Positions 44,305 to 53,030 of a DNA stretch of 64,000 bases are shown piece by piece. The notes below the pieces were generated by a model. It saw only the letters and a program-made list of their open reading frames with translations. It searched no databases and was not told where the DNA came from. A program made the translations under genes and the position numbers. Source of the DNA: Bacillus alkalicellulosilyticus. Its GTDB lineage: Bacteria > Bacillota > Bacilli > Bacillales > Bacillaceae_F. The stretch lies in contig NZ_KV917381.1 of the NCBI RefSeq assembly GCF_002019795.1, positions 3,318,068 through 3,382,067 on the forward strand, read 5' to 3'. Within the stretch, counting starts at the first letter, position 1. The number at the start of each line of letters is the position of its first letter.

Positions 44305-44662
44305 GTAATATATCCTCTACTAATTCAGCAAGCTTCAATGGGCTAAAAGGCTTGGCCAAAAAATAGTCAGCCCCCGCCTCTATTACTGCTTCCTCGTCTT
44401 TTTTTTGACTTTTTGCGGTGAGCATCAGTATTTTCACATGATTTTTTTCTTCCATCTCTCTTACTTTCTCTATGACTTCAATCCCACTCATACCTGGCAT
44501 CATATAATCTAAAAGAATTAAATCATACTCATTTTCTTGAATCGCAGCTAAAGCTTGAAGACCATCTGATGCTTCATCGATTGCATACCCCTCATCTTCT
44601 AACGTATCCATAATCAACATTCTCAACACATCTTCATCTTCTGCTAATAATAATCTTTTCAT
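44297..44662 (-). CDS. Single-domain response regulator (CheY-like)
   Basis: 121-aa REC domain only. Acidic pocket LLAEDEDVLR, phospho-acceptor Asp in LILLDYMMPGMSG, Thr in MLTAKSQ and Lys in FLAKPFSP are all present. There is no output domain, so it should relay phosphate or bind a target, perhaps the Hpt domain of the operon's first gene. AGGAGG precedes the ATG and it overlaps the kinase gene. Confidence 0.9.
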   Translation of the reverse strand: MKRLLLAEDEDVLRMLIMDTLEDEGYAIDEASDGLQALAAIQENEYDLILLDYMMPGMSGIEVIEKVREMEEKNHVKILMLTAKSQKKDEEAVIEAGADYFLAKPFSPLKLAELVEDILHG

Positions 44663-44676
44663 ATGTTATGCCTCCG

Positions 44677-46092
44677 CTAATTCGAAATTCCTTTCCTGGT
44701 CATCTCACCCCAGTCATGCTTTTTCGTTATCACTTGGATGAATCCTTCACATCTCCACCATACTGTTAATGGACGGTACCAAAATGCTTCGGTTAAAGAC
44801 ATTAAAAATAACCGGGCCAAATCTGATAGTTTTTGATACTTACGTAAACTCCACTCCTCAAGCAAAACGGCTGTCATTGATAAAATTGAACCATATAAAA
44901 ACGTAACTAAAAACAGCAATAGTGCAAGCTTTATATTTATAATAGAAGTTAGTAAGCCTATCAGTAATAAAAAATAACCTACTAATTCAATAATTGCTCC
45001 AAGTAACTCTACAATTAAAAAAAATGGCATTGAAATCATGCCTACTTTGCCGTAACGAGGATTAAAGAGCATCCTTTTGTGTAACCATAATGATTCAAAT
45101 AATCCTTGATGCCAACGCTTTCTCTGTCTTCTCAAAATCTTCATTGATTCTGGAGCTTCTGTCCAACATACAGGGTCAGGTACATACTCAATTCGATTGC
45201 TATATTTACCTTCTTTTAAAAGGCGATGGAGACGGACTACTAGTTCCATATCTTCACCAACTGTATTTGGCAAATACCCACCTGCACGAATGACCCAATC
45301 TTTATGAAATACTCCAAAAGCTCCGGAGACAATCAACAATAGATTGTGTCGACTAAGCCCCACTCTACCTAAGAGAAACGCACGTAAATATTCCACCACT
45401 TGCATAACAACTAGTGGTTTTTTCGAAAGGCGAACTTCCATTAACTCCCCACGTTCAATCATACAGTCATTTGCAATTCGAATACTTCCTCCAGTTGCAA
45501 TGACTTCTCCATCTGAATCTATAATCGGTTTCATTACTTTTAGAAACGCGTCTCGTTCTAAAATACAATCTCCATCAAGGGAACAGACATAAGGATAGTT
45601 TGATAAATTAATGCCTGCGTTTAATGCGTCAGCTTTCCCCCCATTCTCTTTATCGACAAGATACACGTTATCGTTAATAGTCGACTGATAAACCGCTCTT
45701 ACTTTTTGGGAGTCCAAACTTTTCCTTACTACCTTTTTTATTTGTACCATTGAAAACCGGGTAATCATTTCTTCGAGTGTTTTATCTTTTGAACCATCGT
45801 TTACGACAATAATCTCATACTGGGGATAATGAATACTTAGAAGAGAGCGAACACTATTGTATATTCCTACCTCTTCATTATAGGCTGGTACAATAATAGA
45901 CACAGGCTTCGTATCCGTTGAATGAGTCATTTCTTCATAGGCGTTTTTTTGATGTAATTGAAATTGACTTCGAAGAGCAATCGCAGAAAAGATGAACATG
46001 ATGAAGTAAAAACCTGCAACAATTACTGTATAAATAATAACGGCAATAGCCATTATTTCTAAAATAATAGAAATGAATTCAAAACTGGTCAT
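44677..46092 (-). CDS. Membrane processive glycosyltransferase GT2 (exopolysaccharide synthase-like)
   Basis: 471 aa. One N-terminal membrane helix, then a cytoplasmic GT-A domain with VNDGSKDKTLEE, VCSLDGDCILE, VGEDMELVVRLH and the processive-synthase motif RRQRKRWHQG (QxxRW). Four or more C-terminal helices follow. The layout matches PgaC/IcaA and cellulose/hyaluronan-type synthases; no PilZ domain is present. Overlaps the HEAT protein gene by 4 bp. The polymer could be a beta-linked hexose or poly-GlcNAc; no deacetylase or export partner is in the operon. Confidence 0.85.
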   Translation of the reverse strand: MTSFEFISIILEIMAIAVIIYTVIVAGFYFIMFIFSAIALRSQFQLHQKNAYEEMTHSTDTKPVSIIVPAYNEEVGIYNSVRSLLSIHYPQYEIIVVNDGSKDKTLEEMITRFSMVQIKKVVRKSLDSQKVRAVYQSTINDNVYLVDKENGGKADALNAGINLSNYPYVCSLDGDCILERDAFLKVMKPIIDSDGEVIATGGSIRIANDCMIERGELMEVRLSKKPLVVMQVVEYLRAFLLGRVGLSRHNLLLIVSGAFGVFHKDWVIRAGGYLPNTVGEDMELVVRLHRLLKEGKYSNRIEYVPDPVCWTEAPESMKILRRQRKRWHQGLFESLWLHKRMLFNPRYGKVGMISMPFFLIVELLGAIIELVGYFLLLIGLLTSIINIKLALLLFLVTFLYGSILSMTAVLLEEWSLRKYQKLSDLARLFLMSLTEAFWYRPLTVWWRCEGFIQVITKKHDWGEMTRKGISN

Positions 46093-47138
46093 TCGTATAC
46101 GTCACCGTCATTTCTCCATTGTCTCGCCATGTCACGAGCGAATTGATCTTTGTGATTTTCTGAAGCGTACTCTAGTATAAACTCTCCGTCTTGATAAGTT
46201 TTTAACGCTTCAGCAGCTGCATTACGGACCCACCAATTGCTATCTGCTAACATCACAACAAGAATGGTTTTAAATCTTTCTTTTTTCAACACTTTTACCA
46301 CTCTAGCAAACATCAGTCTTTCTTGAAAGAAGGCAGAACGTGAAAAGGTTTCAAGTAAGTCATAATTATATATAAAACCTATTTGTGGAATAATTTTCAA
46401 AGCGGCTACCCTTATTTCTAGGTTTTTAGATTGAAGTTGTTGTTCGACAAAGACTAGGTCATTGTAATCTTTTCTCTCTGTTAATCTATCCATGATAGCA
46501 GCTTGAAAAGGATATGGTAACTCATTGAAAACGGCTTCTCCTTGAAAAAGCACTTCCTCATCAAATCGCCTTAGCATCTCTCGATAGATAAATCGTGGCC
46601 ATACATTCTGAGTAGTAAATAGAATTTCCTGTAACTTAGATGAATTAAAACTGGCTAGAACACGCATGACTTGATATGTCTCTGTGCTATTGACTTCTCC
46701 AGTCTCAAGCATGTCGAGTAACCGTTTTTCAAACATTTTCATATGAAACAGTTCAATGCGATACAATGTATTCATTCGTATACTCCACCTTTTATGATGA
46801 AGTTGCTTTTCAAAATATGAGCCTAACTGAGTTTCTGCAAACGCTTGTAGCTTTGTGAGTTCGATACGCTCTTTCATCACACTGCGGTATTCTTCAAGGA
46901 TTTCACATATCGCTTCATATCCTCGAATAGATTTTTGTATTAGTCTAGATTGAACCTCTCCCTCTCCAAATAAAAAAGCTGAGATAGTCGGTCTGAGCTT
47001 TTCTTTTAATTTTCGCCTTTTATAAATTTCGTCTTGTTCTTTTTTCTTTTGCAATAACAAGTAAAAAAATAAGATAAATAAGATAATAGCCATCAAAATA
47101 GTAACAAAAATTAATGTATTCAAACTTATATCAATCAT
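46089..47138 (-). CDS. Membrane-anchored HEAT-repeat-like protein
   Basis: 349 aa. A single N-terminal helix (residues about 9-28) is followed by an all-helical domain. Its end has HEAT-like units (ESKNLEIRVAALKIIPQIG; MLADSNWWVRNAAAEALKTY), the usual R/V-x-A-A-A-L-K pattern. A scaffold for protein contacts at the membrane is likely. Translationally coupled on both sides (4-bp overlaps with the diguanylate cyclase and the GT2 gene), so stoichiometric assembly with the synthase is probable. The exact role is unknown. Confidence 0.7.
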   Translation of the reverse strand: MIDISLNTLIFVTILMAIILFILFFYLLLQKKKEQDEIYKRRKLKEKLRPTISAFLFGEGEVQSRLIQKSIRGYEAICEILEEYRSVMKERIELTKLQAFAETQLGSYFEKQLHHKRWSIRMNTLYRIELFHMKMFEKRLLDMLETGEVNSTETYQVMRVLASFNSSKLQEILFTTQNVWPRFIYREMLRRFDEEVLFQGEAVFNELPYPFQAAIMDRLTERKDYNDLVFVEQQLQSKNLEIRVAALKIIPQIGFIYNYDLLETFSRSAFFQERLMFARVVKVLKKERFKTILVVMLADSNWWVRNAAAEALKTYQDGEFILEYASENHKDQFARDMARQWRNDGDVYE

Positions 47139-48754
47139 TCTTTAGTCATCCTCAACAATAGCCTCTTCACTCTTGCTACAAGCTCCACAATACTAAACGG
47201 TTTCGTCAAATAATCATCGGCGCCCATTTCAAGTGCCTTGGCAATATCATTTTCTCCTTTTCTACCTGTTAACATGAGAACAATTATGTTTCTCTCATTC
47301 CGATGTTTTTTAATTTTTTGTAATACCTCTAATCCATCCATACGAGGCATGACTCCATCCAATACTAATAAAAACTTACCAGATTGATTATGCCAGTCTG
47401 ATTCAAAAAAAGATTCCCCTTCGCGAAAAGATTGGATGTCTAAAGCATAGTCCCCAATTGACACATTAGCTAATTGGTCTGAGACGATATGACGAACTAA
47501 ATTATCATCATCAATAATACCGATATGGAGGACTTTTTCTTTTTCTTTTTGAACTTCATCTTCATTAAAAATGACCACAGTGTTTCTACCTAATTCTTTT
47601 GCCTTATATAGCGCAAGATCAGCATAATGAATATATTCATCAATAGTATAATTATCGTTATTTATTTCGACAATTCCCGCTGAAAAAGTAGTTTGAAACT
47701 CTACACCATCAGCCTTAAAAATTACATCAGCAAAACTGGTACGAAGGCGGTCTACAAAAATCTCAGCTTGCTTTTTATTTGTTCGTGGAAGAACCAGTAC
47801 AAACTCTTCTCCACCATAGCGGATCAGTAGGTCAGATTGTCTTTTTACTTTTTTGGTCAGGTTAGCAAAGTCCCGGAGTACATTATCCCCTACTAAATGC
47901 CCATACGTATCATTTACATTCTTAAAATGATCCAAGTCGATTAATACCAGCGAAAATGATTCATTTGACCGTTTAAATTCGTAATATTGTCGTTCAATCT
48001 CAATGTTAAAAAACTTTCGATTAAAAGCACCAGTTAATTCATCAAGTAAAACTGCCTCACTAATTAACTCTTTATGACGTAAGCGATTTTCAATTCGAAC
48101 AACTAATTCTTCAATATCAATTGGTTTTTCTAAAAAATCGGTTGCTCCGGCTTTAAAGCTATGGATGACTTTCTCTTTTGTTTTCTCCGCACTAATAATT
48201 ATCGTTGGGATAAAAAATGTATGCGACTTCGCCAATATCGTCTCTAGCACATGAAATCCACTTTTATCAGGAAGATAAATATCAATAATGACACAATCTG
48301 GTTTTTGATTATAAAATATTTGAAGAGCCTTTGCAGCGGTCATAGCCGCCATCACTAGATAACCCTTTTGTTCAAGCTGCTCCTTTAAGTAGGTAACCAT
48401 TTCAAAATCATCGTCAACTAACAAGATAAGGTTATTTCGTTCTTCCTTTATAGTTGGGGAAATGGGTTCAATTACTTCATTTGTTATAGGAACATCATCG
48501 GTTAGAAACGGCTGTAACGGTTCAATTAAAACAACCCACTCAGACTTCTCCCAATCTTCAGTTCGTGATTCATCAATTTCTTCTAATACATCTTCTGCTA
48601 AAGAAGCAATTTCGGATAGGTCAATGGATGCAGCTGTTCCTTTTAAGGAATGAAAAAAACGGTAAATTTCTTTATTCGTTACCGTTCCGGCTTTATTCCA
48701 CCTCGTTATTGTTTCTTTCATCCTTTCAAGCAACATTTTTTGATACTTCTCCAC
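47135..48754 (-). CDS. Hpt-REC-GGDEF-REC diguanylate cyclase
   Basis: 539 aa, cytoplasmic. The N-terminal Hpt domain has the phospho-His motif FFHSLKGTAASID; then REC1 (LLVDDDFEM, VIIDIYLPDKSGF, EKPID). The GGDEF domain has active site RYGGEEF and an upstream RQSD that fits the product-inhibition I-site (RxxD five residues before GGEEF). REC2 follows (IIDDDN, LVLDGVMPRMDG, TKPFS). So c-di-GMP synthesis can be driven by a phosphorelay involving its own Hpt and two receivers. GTG 48754 has the best spacing to AAAGGAGGG; TTG 48757 is an alternative. First gene of the operon. Confidence 0.88.
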   Translation of the reverse strand: MEKYQKMLLERMKETITRWNKAGTVTNKEIYRFFHSLKGTAASIDLSEIASLAEDVLEEIDESRTEDWEKSEWVVLIEPLQPFLTDDVPITNEVIEPISPTIKEERNNLILLVDDDFEMVTYLKEQLEQKGYLVMAAMTAAKALQIFYNQKPDCVIIDIYLPDKSGFHVLETILAKSHTFFIPTIIISAEKTKEKVIHSFKAGATDFLEKPIDIEELVVRIENRLRHKELISEAVLLDELTGAFNRKFFNIEIERQYYEFKRSNESFSLVLIDLDHFKNVNDTYGHLVGDNVLRDFANLTKKVKRQSDLLIRYGGEEFVLVLPRTNKKQAEIFVDRLRTSFADVIFKADGVEFQTTFSAGIVEINNDNYTIDEYIHYADLALYKAKELGRNTVVIFNEDEVQKEKEKVLHIGIIDDDNLVRHIVSDQLANVSIGDYALDIQSFREGESFFESDWHNQSGKFLLVLDGVMPRMDGLEVLQKIKKHRNERNIIVLMLTGRKGENDIAKALEMGADDYLTKPFSIVELVARVKRLLLRMTKE

Positions 48755-48929
48755 CAAAAACCCTCCTTTTTCCCTACTTATACCCTCTTTTTCTATTTTT
48801 GAATCCTTTTTCTTTAGCTGAATATACCCATATATAATATCTTTTCAATTTTAACTACTAGGCGTTAAATAAGCAAAGTAATTTTAAAAAATATTTAATT
48901 CAGTCTTCTTGTAACTAGTTGTCCTACCC

Positions 48930-50630
48930 TCACTTTTTTCTTTCAGACAAGTTCTCAGTATTCTCTTCCATTACATCTTCTATTACTCCGGAAACAATCT
49001 CATCTTTTATCTCATTAACAACCTCTTCTTTTATCTCAGTAAAAACTTCTTCTTTTATTTCTTCATATATTTCTTCTCGCAGTTCTTCCTTCAATTGTTC
49101 CATTTGTTCTTGTTTCTTTGAACGGCGTATCATCTTATAATCATCTTTTAACATAAGGTATAAGGATACTGTCATAAAAATCATAATGACAGCAAAAGGA
49201 AGTGCAGCAATTATCGAAGCCGTCTGAAGCCCACGTAAACCTCCACTGACTAAAAGAACACTTGCCGTCCCTGCAATTAAAAATCCCCAAATGACTTTGA
49301 CCCACATTTTAGGGTTTAAGCTTCCTTTTGATGTCATTGCTCCTAACACATAAGATGCTGAATCTGCAGAAGTAATGAAGAAAATGAGTATAAGTAGGAC
49401 AGCTAAAATACTCATAATACCACCTAGCGGCAAGTGAGAAAGTGTAGTAAATAAGGCCAGTTCAACTTGGGATGAAACGACTTCAGCAATTTGATGTCCC
49501 GCTGTTCGGTCCAAATGGATTGCTGTTCCACCAAAGGCAGTAAACCAAATGATCGCAACAATGGATGGAACAAAAAGAACACCAAAGACAAATTCACGAA
49601 TCGTACGTCCGCGAGAGATTCTCGCAATAAATAAACCCATAAAAGGGGCCCATGAGATATGCCAAGCCCAAAAGAAAATCGTATAGGCACCTAGCCACAC
49701 ACTGTCAGAAAAAGGGGTCATTGTTAAACTCATAGGTATGATGTTCGCTATATAACCGCCTAAGGTTGTAACTACACTTTCAGCTATAAATAATGTCGGC
49801 CCAAAGATTATCATAAATAGCAATAAGATGCCTGCTATCGTTAAGTTGGTAACACTCAATATTTTAATTCCTCTATCCAATCCTGAAGCCGCAGAGAAAA
49901 TAAATAACACAGTGACAATTAAAATCACTATCATTTGTGTGATTATTGTATTGGGGATAGGGGTTAAATACGATAGTCCACCTGTTATTTGGATGGCACT
50001 TAATCCAAATGTTGTAGCTACACCTGTTGATGTAGCTAATACAGCTAGAATATCTATTCCTTTTCCAAACCAACTATCTACTTTCTTCCCAATTAGCGGG
50101 TGAAAAGCTGAACTGATTAAAGCGGGTTGGTCCTTACGAAATTGAACATAAGCTAGGGCAAGAGCAACTAGGGCAAAAATCGCCCATGGATGAAGAGCCC
50201 AATGATATACGGCATAACGCAATCCCACCCTCGCAGCCTCAGCTGTCTCAGGAGCTATTCCTTTTGGTGGGTCCATATAATAAAGAACTGGTTCAGCTAC
50301 TCCCCAAAACACAAAGCCTACACCAATTCCCGCAGAAAAGAGCATTCCAACCCATGTATAATATGAATACTCTGGTCGGTCCTCGTTTTTTCCTAATCGT
50401 AATTTACCAAACGGACTTATCGCTAAGAATAGGACAAATGCAATAAAAAAAGCGGTCACAATCATATAAAACCAACCGAAGTTTTCAATGGTAGAGGCCA
50501 GTAGATGATTCGCTGTTTCAGCTAGTGAAGCAGGTGAGACCACACCCCATAATACAAATAAAGATACTAATATTGCTGAGATAACAAAAACGCTACCTGT
50601 TTTTTTTGTATCATACGAATATTGACTCAT
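48930..50630 (-). CDS. BCCT-family betaine/choline/carnitine transporter (OpuD-like)
   Basis: 566-aa sodium-coupled osmolyte transporter with 12 helices. BCCT signatures GMLFSAGIGVGFVFWGVAEP and FFWAWHISWAPFMGLFIARIS are present, including the Trp-rich substrate site. The C-terminal tail (residues about 500-566) is strongly charged and repetitive (E-E-I-x-E-E-V-x-x-E-I pattern), forming a predicted long amphipathic helix, longer than in BetP. Such tails sense ionic strength. No strong neighbour link. Confidence 0.88.
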   Translation of the reverse strand: MSQYSYDTKKTGSVFVISAILVSLFVLWGVVSPASLAETANHLLASTIENFGWFYMIVTAFFIAFVLFLAISPFGKLRLGKNEDRPEYSYYTWVGMLFSAGIGVGFVFWGVAEPVLYYMDPPKGIAPETAEAARVGLRYAVYHWALHPWAIFALVALALAYVQFRKDQPALISSAFHPLIGKKVDSWFGKGIDILAVLATSTGVATTFGLSAIQITGGLSYLTPIPNTIITQMIVILIVTVLFIFSAASGLDRGIKILSVTNLTIAGILLLFMIIFGPTLFIAESVVTTLGGYIANIIPMSLTMTPFSDSVWLGAYTIFFWAWHISWAPFMGLFIARISRGRTIREFVFGVLFVPSIVAIIWFTAFGGTAIHLDRTAGHQIAEVVSSQVELALFTTLSHLPLGGIMSILAVLLILIFFITSADSASYVLGAMTSKGSLNPKMWVKVIWGFLIAGTASVLLVSGGLRGLQTASIIAALPFAVIMIFMTVSLYLMLKDDYKMIRRSKKQEQMEQLKEELREEIYEEIKEEVFTEIKEEVVNEIKDEIVSGVIEDVMEENTENLSERKK

Positions 50631-50755
50631 ACGCCCTCCTTACTGATATCTTCCTTTTTCCTTTTATATTTTCCAGTAAACCTAAATTTATGATTATCGC
50701 TTTCACCCTTTCTTTCATCAAGCTCCTATCTATAAGATGAAAGGAGGTGACTACT

Positions 50756-50968
50756 ATGAGCGATATCATTCAATCAAGATTTACCCTGACATTAGAAACA
50801 GGCATTAATGATAAGGGGGACCCTATTTTCAAAGCCAAATCTTTTGCAAACGTAAAAGAAAATGCAACAGATGCAGCTGTGAAAGCAACCGCTGAAGCGT
50901 TAGCTCCCCTGCAAATTCATCCTGTATTCAACGTAACGCGCAGTAACCTTATCTCACTAAACAATTAA
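50756..50968 (+). CDS. DUF1659-family small protein
   Basis: 70 aa. RFTLTLETGINDKGDPIFKAK and ATAEALAPL match the DUF1659 pattern. AAAGGAGGTG lies 5 bp before ATG 50756; the earlier ATG 50747 overlaps it. First of a trio with DUF2922 and YvrJ that recurs in Bacillaceae. Function unknown. Confidence 0.8.
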   Translation: MSDIIQSRFTLTLETGINDKGDPIFKAKSFANVKENATDAAVKATAEALAPLQIHPVFNVTRSNLISLNN

Positions 50969-51003
50969 TCAATTGGAATTTGAATAAAAAGGAGGTGTAA
51001 TCC

Positions 51004-51216
51004 ATGTCAAAAAGATTAGAATTATTATTCGAAAATGAAACTGGAAGAACAGTTACAATCTCATTAGATGACCCTGTATATCCAACGAACGCTGCAACTG
51101 TCTTAGCAGCAATGAACGAAGTAATTACTCAAGGTGCAATTACTTCAACTAGTGGAGACTTAGTTTCTGTGAAAGGCGCTCGTATTGTGGAGCGAACAGT
51201 TGAAGAAATCGTATAA
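51004..51216 (+). CDS. DUF2922-family small protein
   Basis: 70 aa. RLELLFENETGRTVTISLDDP and the C-terminal SVKGARIVERTVEEI fit DUF2922. AAGGAGGTG lies 7 bp before the ATG, 35 bp after the DUF1659 stop, so these two form an operon. Function unknown. Confidence 0.8.
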   Translation: MSKRLELLFENETGRTVTISLDDPVYPTNAATVLAAMNEVITQGAITSTSGDLVSVKGARIVERTVEEIV

Positions 51217-51223
51217 GCAGTTC

Positions 51224-51317
51224 GTCAACCTCAACAATTTTATTAGAGGTTGAGACATAACTAGTAATTAATCGAGGCCGAGACAAAAGGTAAAAAACAA
51301 CCTTTTGTCCCAGCCTC
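51224..51317. terminator. Two hairpins after DUF2922
   Basis: CAACCTC / GAGGTTG (51226-51252) and a longer GAGGCCGAGACAAAAGG / CCTTTTGTCCCAGCCTC (51274-51317) of the GGGACAAAAGG family, followed by TTTCT. Confidence 0.75.
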
Positions 51318-51358
51318 TTTCTGTTCAACACTTCAAACGAAAAAAAGGAGGGTTTATC

Positions 51359-51532
51359 ATGGAGGAATTGCTCCCGCTTATGAGTGAGTTCGGTTTCCCA
51401 ATCGTTGTCACGCTTTATTTATTGCACCGGCTTGAACGAAAGCTTGACCGCGTAACAGATTCCATTCTCGAATTACCGGATCGGCTTGACTATCACATGC
51501 TTCACCTCAAAAAAGAAAGAATGACTCGGTAG
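51359..51532 (+). CDS. yvrJ: YvrJ-family small membrane-associated protein
   Basis: 57 aa. EELLPLMSEFGFPIVVTLYLL then LERKLDRVTDSILELPDRL, the YvrJ pattern: one hydrophobic helix followed by an amphipathic helix. Resembles holin-like or regulator-type peptides in shape. AAAGGAGGG is 8 bp before the ATG. Separated from DUF2922 by the hairpins, so expressed partly independently. Confidence 0.78.
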   Translation: MEELLPLMSEFGFPIVVTLYLLHRLERKLDRVTDSILELPDRLDYHMLHLKKERMTR

Positions 51533-51546
51533 TCTAAGGCTTTGGC

Positions 51547-51583
51547 AGAGCCACTGAAATCGTTTATATGCAGTGGCTCTTTG
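51547..51583 (+). terminator. Terminator of yvrJ
   Basis: AGAGCCACTG / CAGTGGCTCT perfect stem with TTTGC. Confidence 0.85.
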
Positions 51584-51676
51584 CTGTCGTCTTATAACCT
51601 CTTTTGTAATGTATCCCTAAACGAAAAGAAAATATGGTAAGATCAACATTTAATTAAACGATAAAGGATGCGTTTT

Positions 51677-52606
51677 ATGCTTAAGCCATATCTTTTATTA
51701 ACTCTGGCCATGTTGTTTTTCTCGGGTAATTTTATTGTTGGTAAAGTATTTGCCGGTACAATACCTCCGTTTACATTATCATTATTGCGCTTTAGCATCG
51801 CAATTGTCGTGCTTTTGCCTTTTTGTTATCGCCAGCTCTTTTCGAACCTTTCTGTTTGGAAAACACATTGGAAGTCATTATGGAGCATATCGATTACCGG
51901 AGTTGTGTTGTTTAATGTTTGTCTTTATTCTTCCGTTCAGTATACAACGACAATTAATGCTGCCCTTGTAGATGCGATGACTCCGACGATTGCAGCTATA
52001 CTAGGTTATTTTTGGATAAGAGAAAAGCTCAACAACTTTCAAATCATTGGGGTGGGCCTTTCTTTTCTCGGGACATTATGGATTGTGACGCGTGGTTCTT
52101 TTGAAGCATTAGTGTCGTTATCTTTTAATCCTGGTGATCTCATTATGCTTATTGGAATTTGCTTTTGGGCTATTTATTCAATACTGATTAAAAAATACGG
52201 TCAAGCGTTCCCACTACTAGGAGGGCTAGTCGTAACTATGGTGTTAGGAGTTATTATCCTTCTCCCCTTTGCTATCGTAGAGTGGCTAAATGGTTTTCCT
52301 TTTGAATTATCTGTTCCGATAGTCTCTGGTCTTTTATACATTGGAATCTTCCCATCTGCTCTAGCTCTATTGTTCTGGTATAAAGGTGTCGACAAAATTG
52401 GTCCAAGTAAAGCTTCTATCTTTTTTAATTTAGTTCCTATTTTTGTAACCATCCTTGCCTTTGTATTTCTTGATGAATCTATTACTTCCTCACAAGTTAT
52501 TGGTGGTCTCCTTGTCTTATCTGGAGTCTATTTAGCTACTTTTACACAAAAGAGCGCCAGCGTCCAGTTGAAAACAAATGAAAGGGACTGGGACAAAACT
52601 AGCTAA
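51677..52606 (+). CDS. EamA/DMT-family transporter
   Basis: 309 aa with ten predicted helices in two EamA repeats (the first with FFSGNFIVGKVF, the second with GICFWAIYSILIKKYG). It would export metabolites or amino-acid-like compounds. ATG 51677 has AAAGGATG upstream at good spacing; ATG 51668 is too close to that site. Stop is followed within 10 bp by the outer arm of the composite repeat. Substrate unknown. Confidence 0.85.
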   Translation: MLKPYLLLTLAMLFFSGNFIVGKVFAGTIPPFTLSLLRFSIAIVVLLPFCYRQLFSNLSVWKTHWKSLWSISITGVVLFNVCLYSSVQYTTTINAALVDAMTPTIAAILGYFWIREKLNNFQIIGVGLSFLGTLWIVTRGSFEALVSLSFNPGDLIMLIGICFWAIYSILIKKYGQAFPLLGGLVVTMVLGVIILLPFAIVEWLNGFPFELSVPIVSGLLYIGIFPSALALLFWYKGVDKIGPSKASIFFNLVPIFVTILAFVFLDESITSSQVIGGLLVLSGVYLATFTQKSASVQLKTNERDWDKTS

Positions 52607-52614
52607 AACATCTT

Positions 52615-52978
52615 CACTGGCTTCACTCGCCACAAAGCCCGTTGTGAGAAAACCACTCACTTCAGCAAGTTGTGAGAAAACCACTCACTTCAGCAAGTTG
52701 TGAGAAAACCACTCACTTCAGCAAGTTGTGAGAAAACCACTCACTTCAGCAAGTTGTGAGAAAACCACTCACTTCAGCAAGTTGTGAGAAAACCACTCAC
52801 TTCAGCAAGTTGTGAGAAAACCACTCACTTCAGCAAGTTGTGAGAAAACCACTCACTTCAGCAAGTTGTGAGAAAACCACTCACTTCAGCAAGTTGTGAG
52901 AAAACCACTCACTTCAGCAAGTTGTGAGAAAACCACTCACAACTTGCTATAAAAGATAGTGGCGGTTTCGCTCATTGC
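52615..52978. repeat. Composite covarying hairpin element, copy 4, expanded
   Basis: Plus-strand outer arm CACTG (52615-52619) / CATTG (52973-52977), one mismatch. Loop strands GCTTCACT (52620-52627) and GTTTCGCT (52965-52972) are the complements of AGTGAAGC and AGCGAAAC. Inner stem CGCCAC (52628-52633) / GTGGCG (52959-52964) is perfect. The apical hairpin is replaced by a 28-bp tandem array. This occupies most of the 52607-53030 spacer. Confidence 0.7.
52641..52948. repeat. 28-bp tandem repeat array, about 11 copies
   Basis: GTTGTGAGAAAACCACTCAC starts every 28 bp at 52641, 52669 and so on to 52921. Ten full units end with TTCAGCAA; the last ends ACAACTTGC, giving a perfect 12-bp stem GCAAGTTGTGAG / CTCACAACTTGC. 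Units appear identical. Each holds a GTGAG / CTCAC mini-hairpin. There are no spacers, so it is not CRISPR; 28 is not a multiple of 3, so it is not a coding repeat. Confidence 0.95.
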
Positions 52979-52980
52979 TT

Positions 52981-53030
52981 AGAGGTTGAGACAAAAGGTT
53001 AAAAAACACCCTTTTGTCTCAACCTCCTTT
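52981..53030. terminator. Bidirectional terminator, GAGACAAAAGG family
   Basis: AGAGGTTGAGACAAAAGG / CCTTTTGTCTCAACCTC stem next to the stop of the minus-strand permease, with T/A runs on both sides. Confidence 0.85.

Noticed and set aside
48755-48930. c-di-GMP riboswitch in front of the diguanylate cyclase operon
   Set aside because: I looked for the conserved GEMM core and saw none in the AT-rich leader.
49424-49690. Antisense and alternate-frame ORFs inside the BCCT gene and many others
   Set aside because: They are shadows of strongly conserved proteins on the main frame, without their own start signals.
52641-52948. CRISPR array
   Set aside because: The 28-bp units run head to tail with no spacers and no cas genes are in the window.
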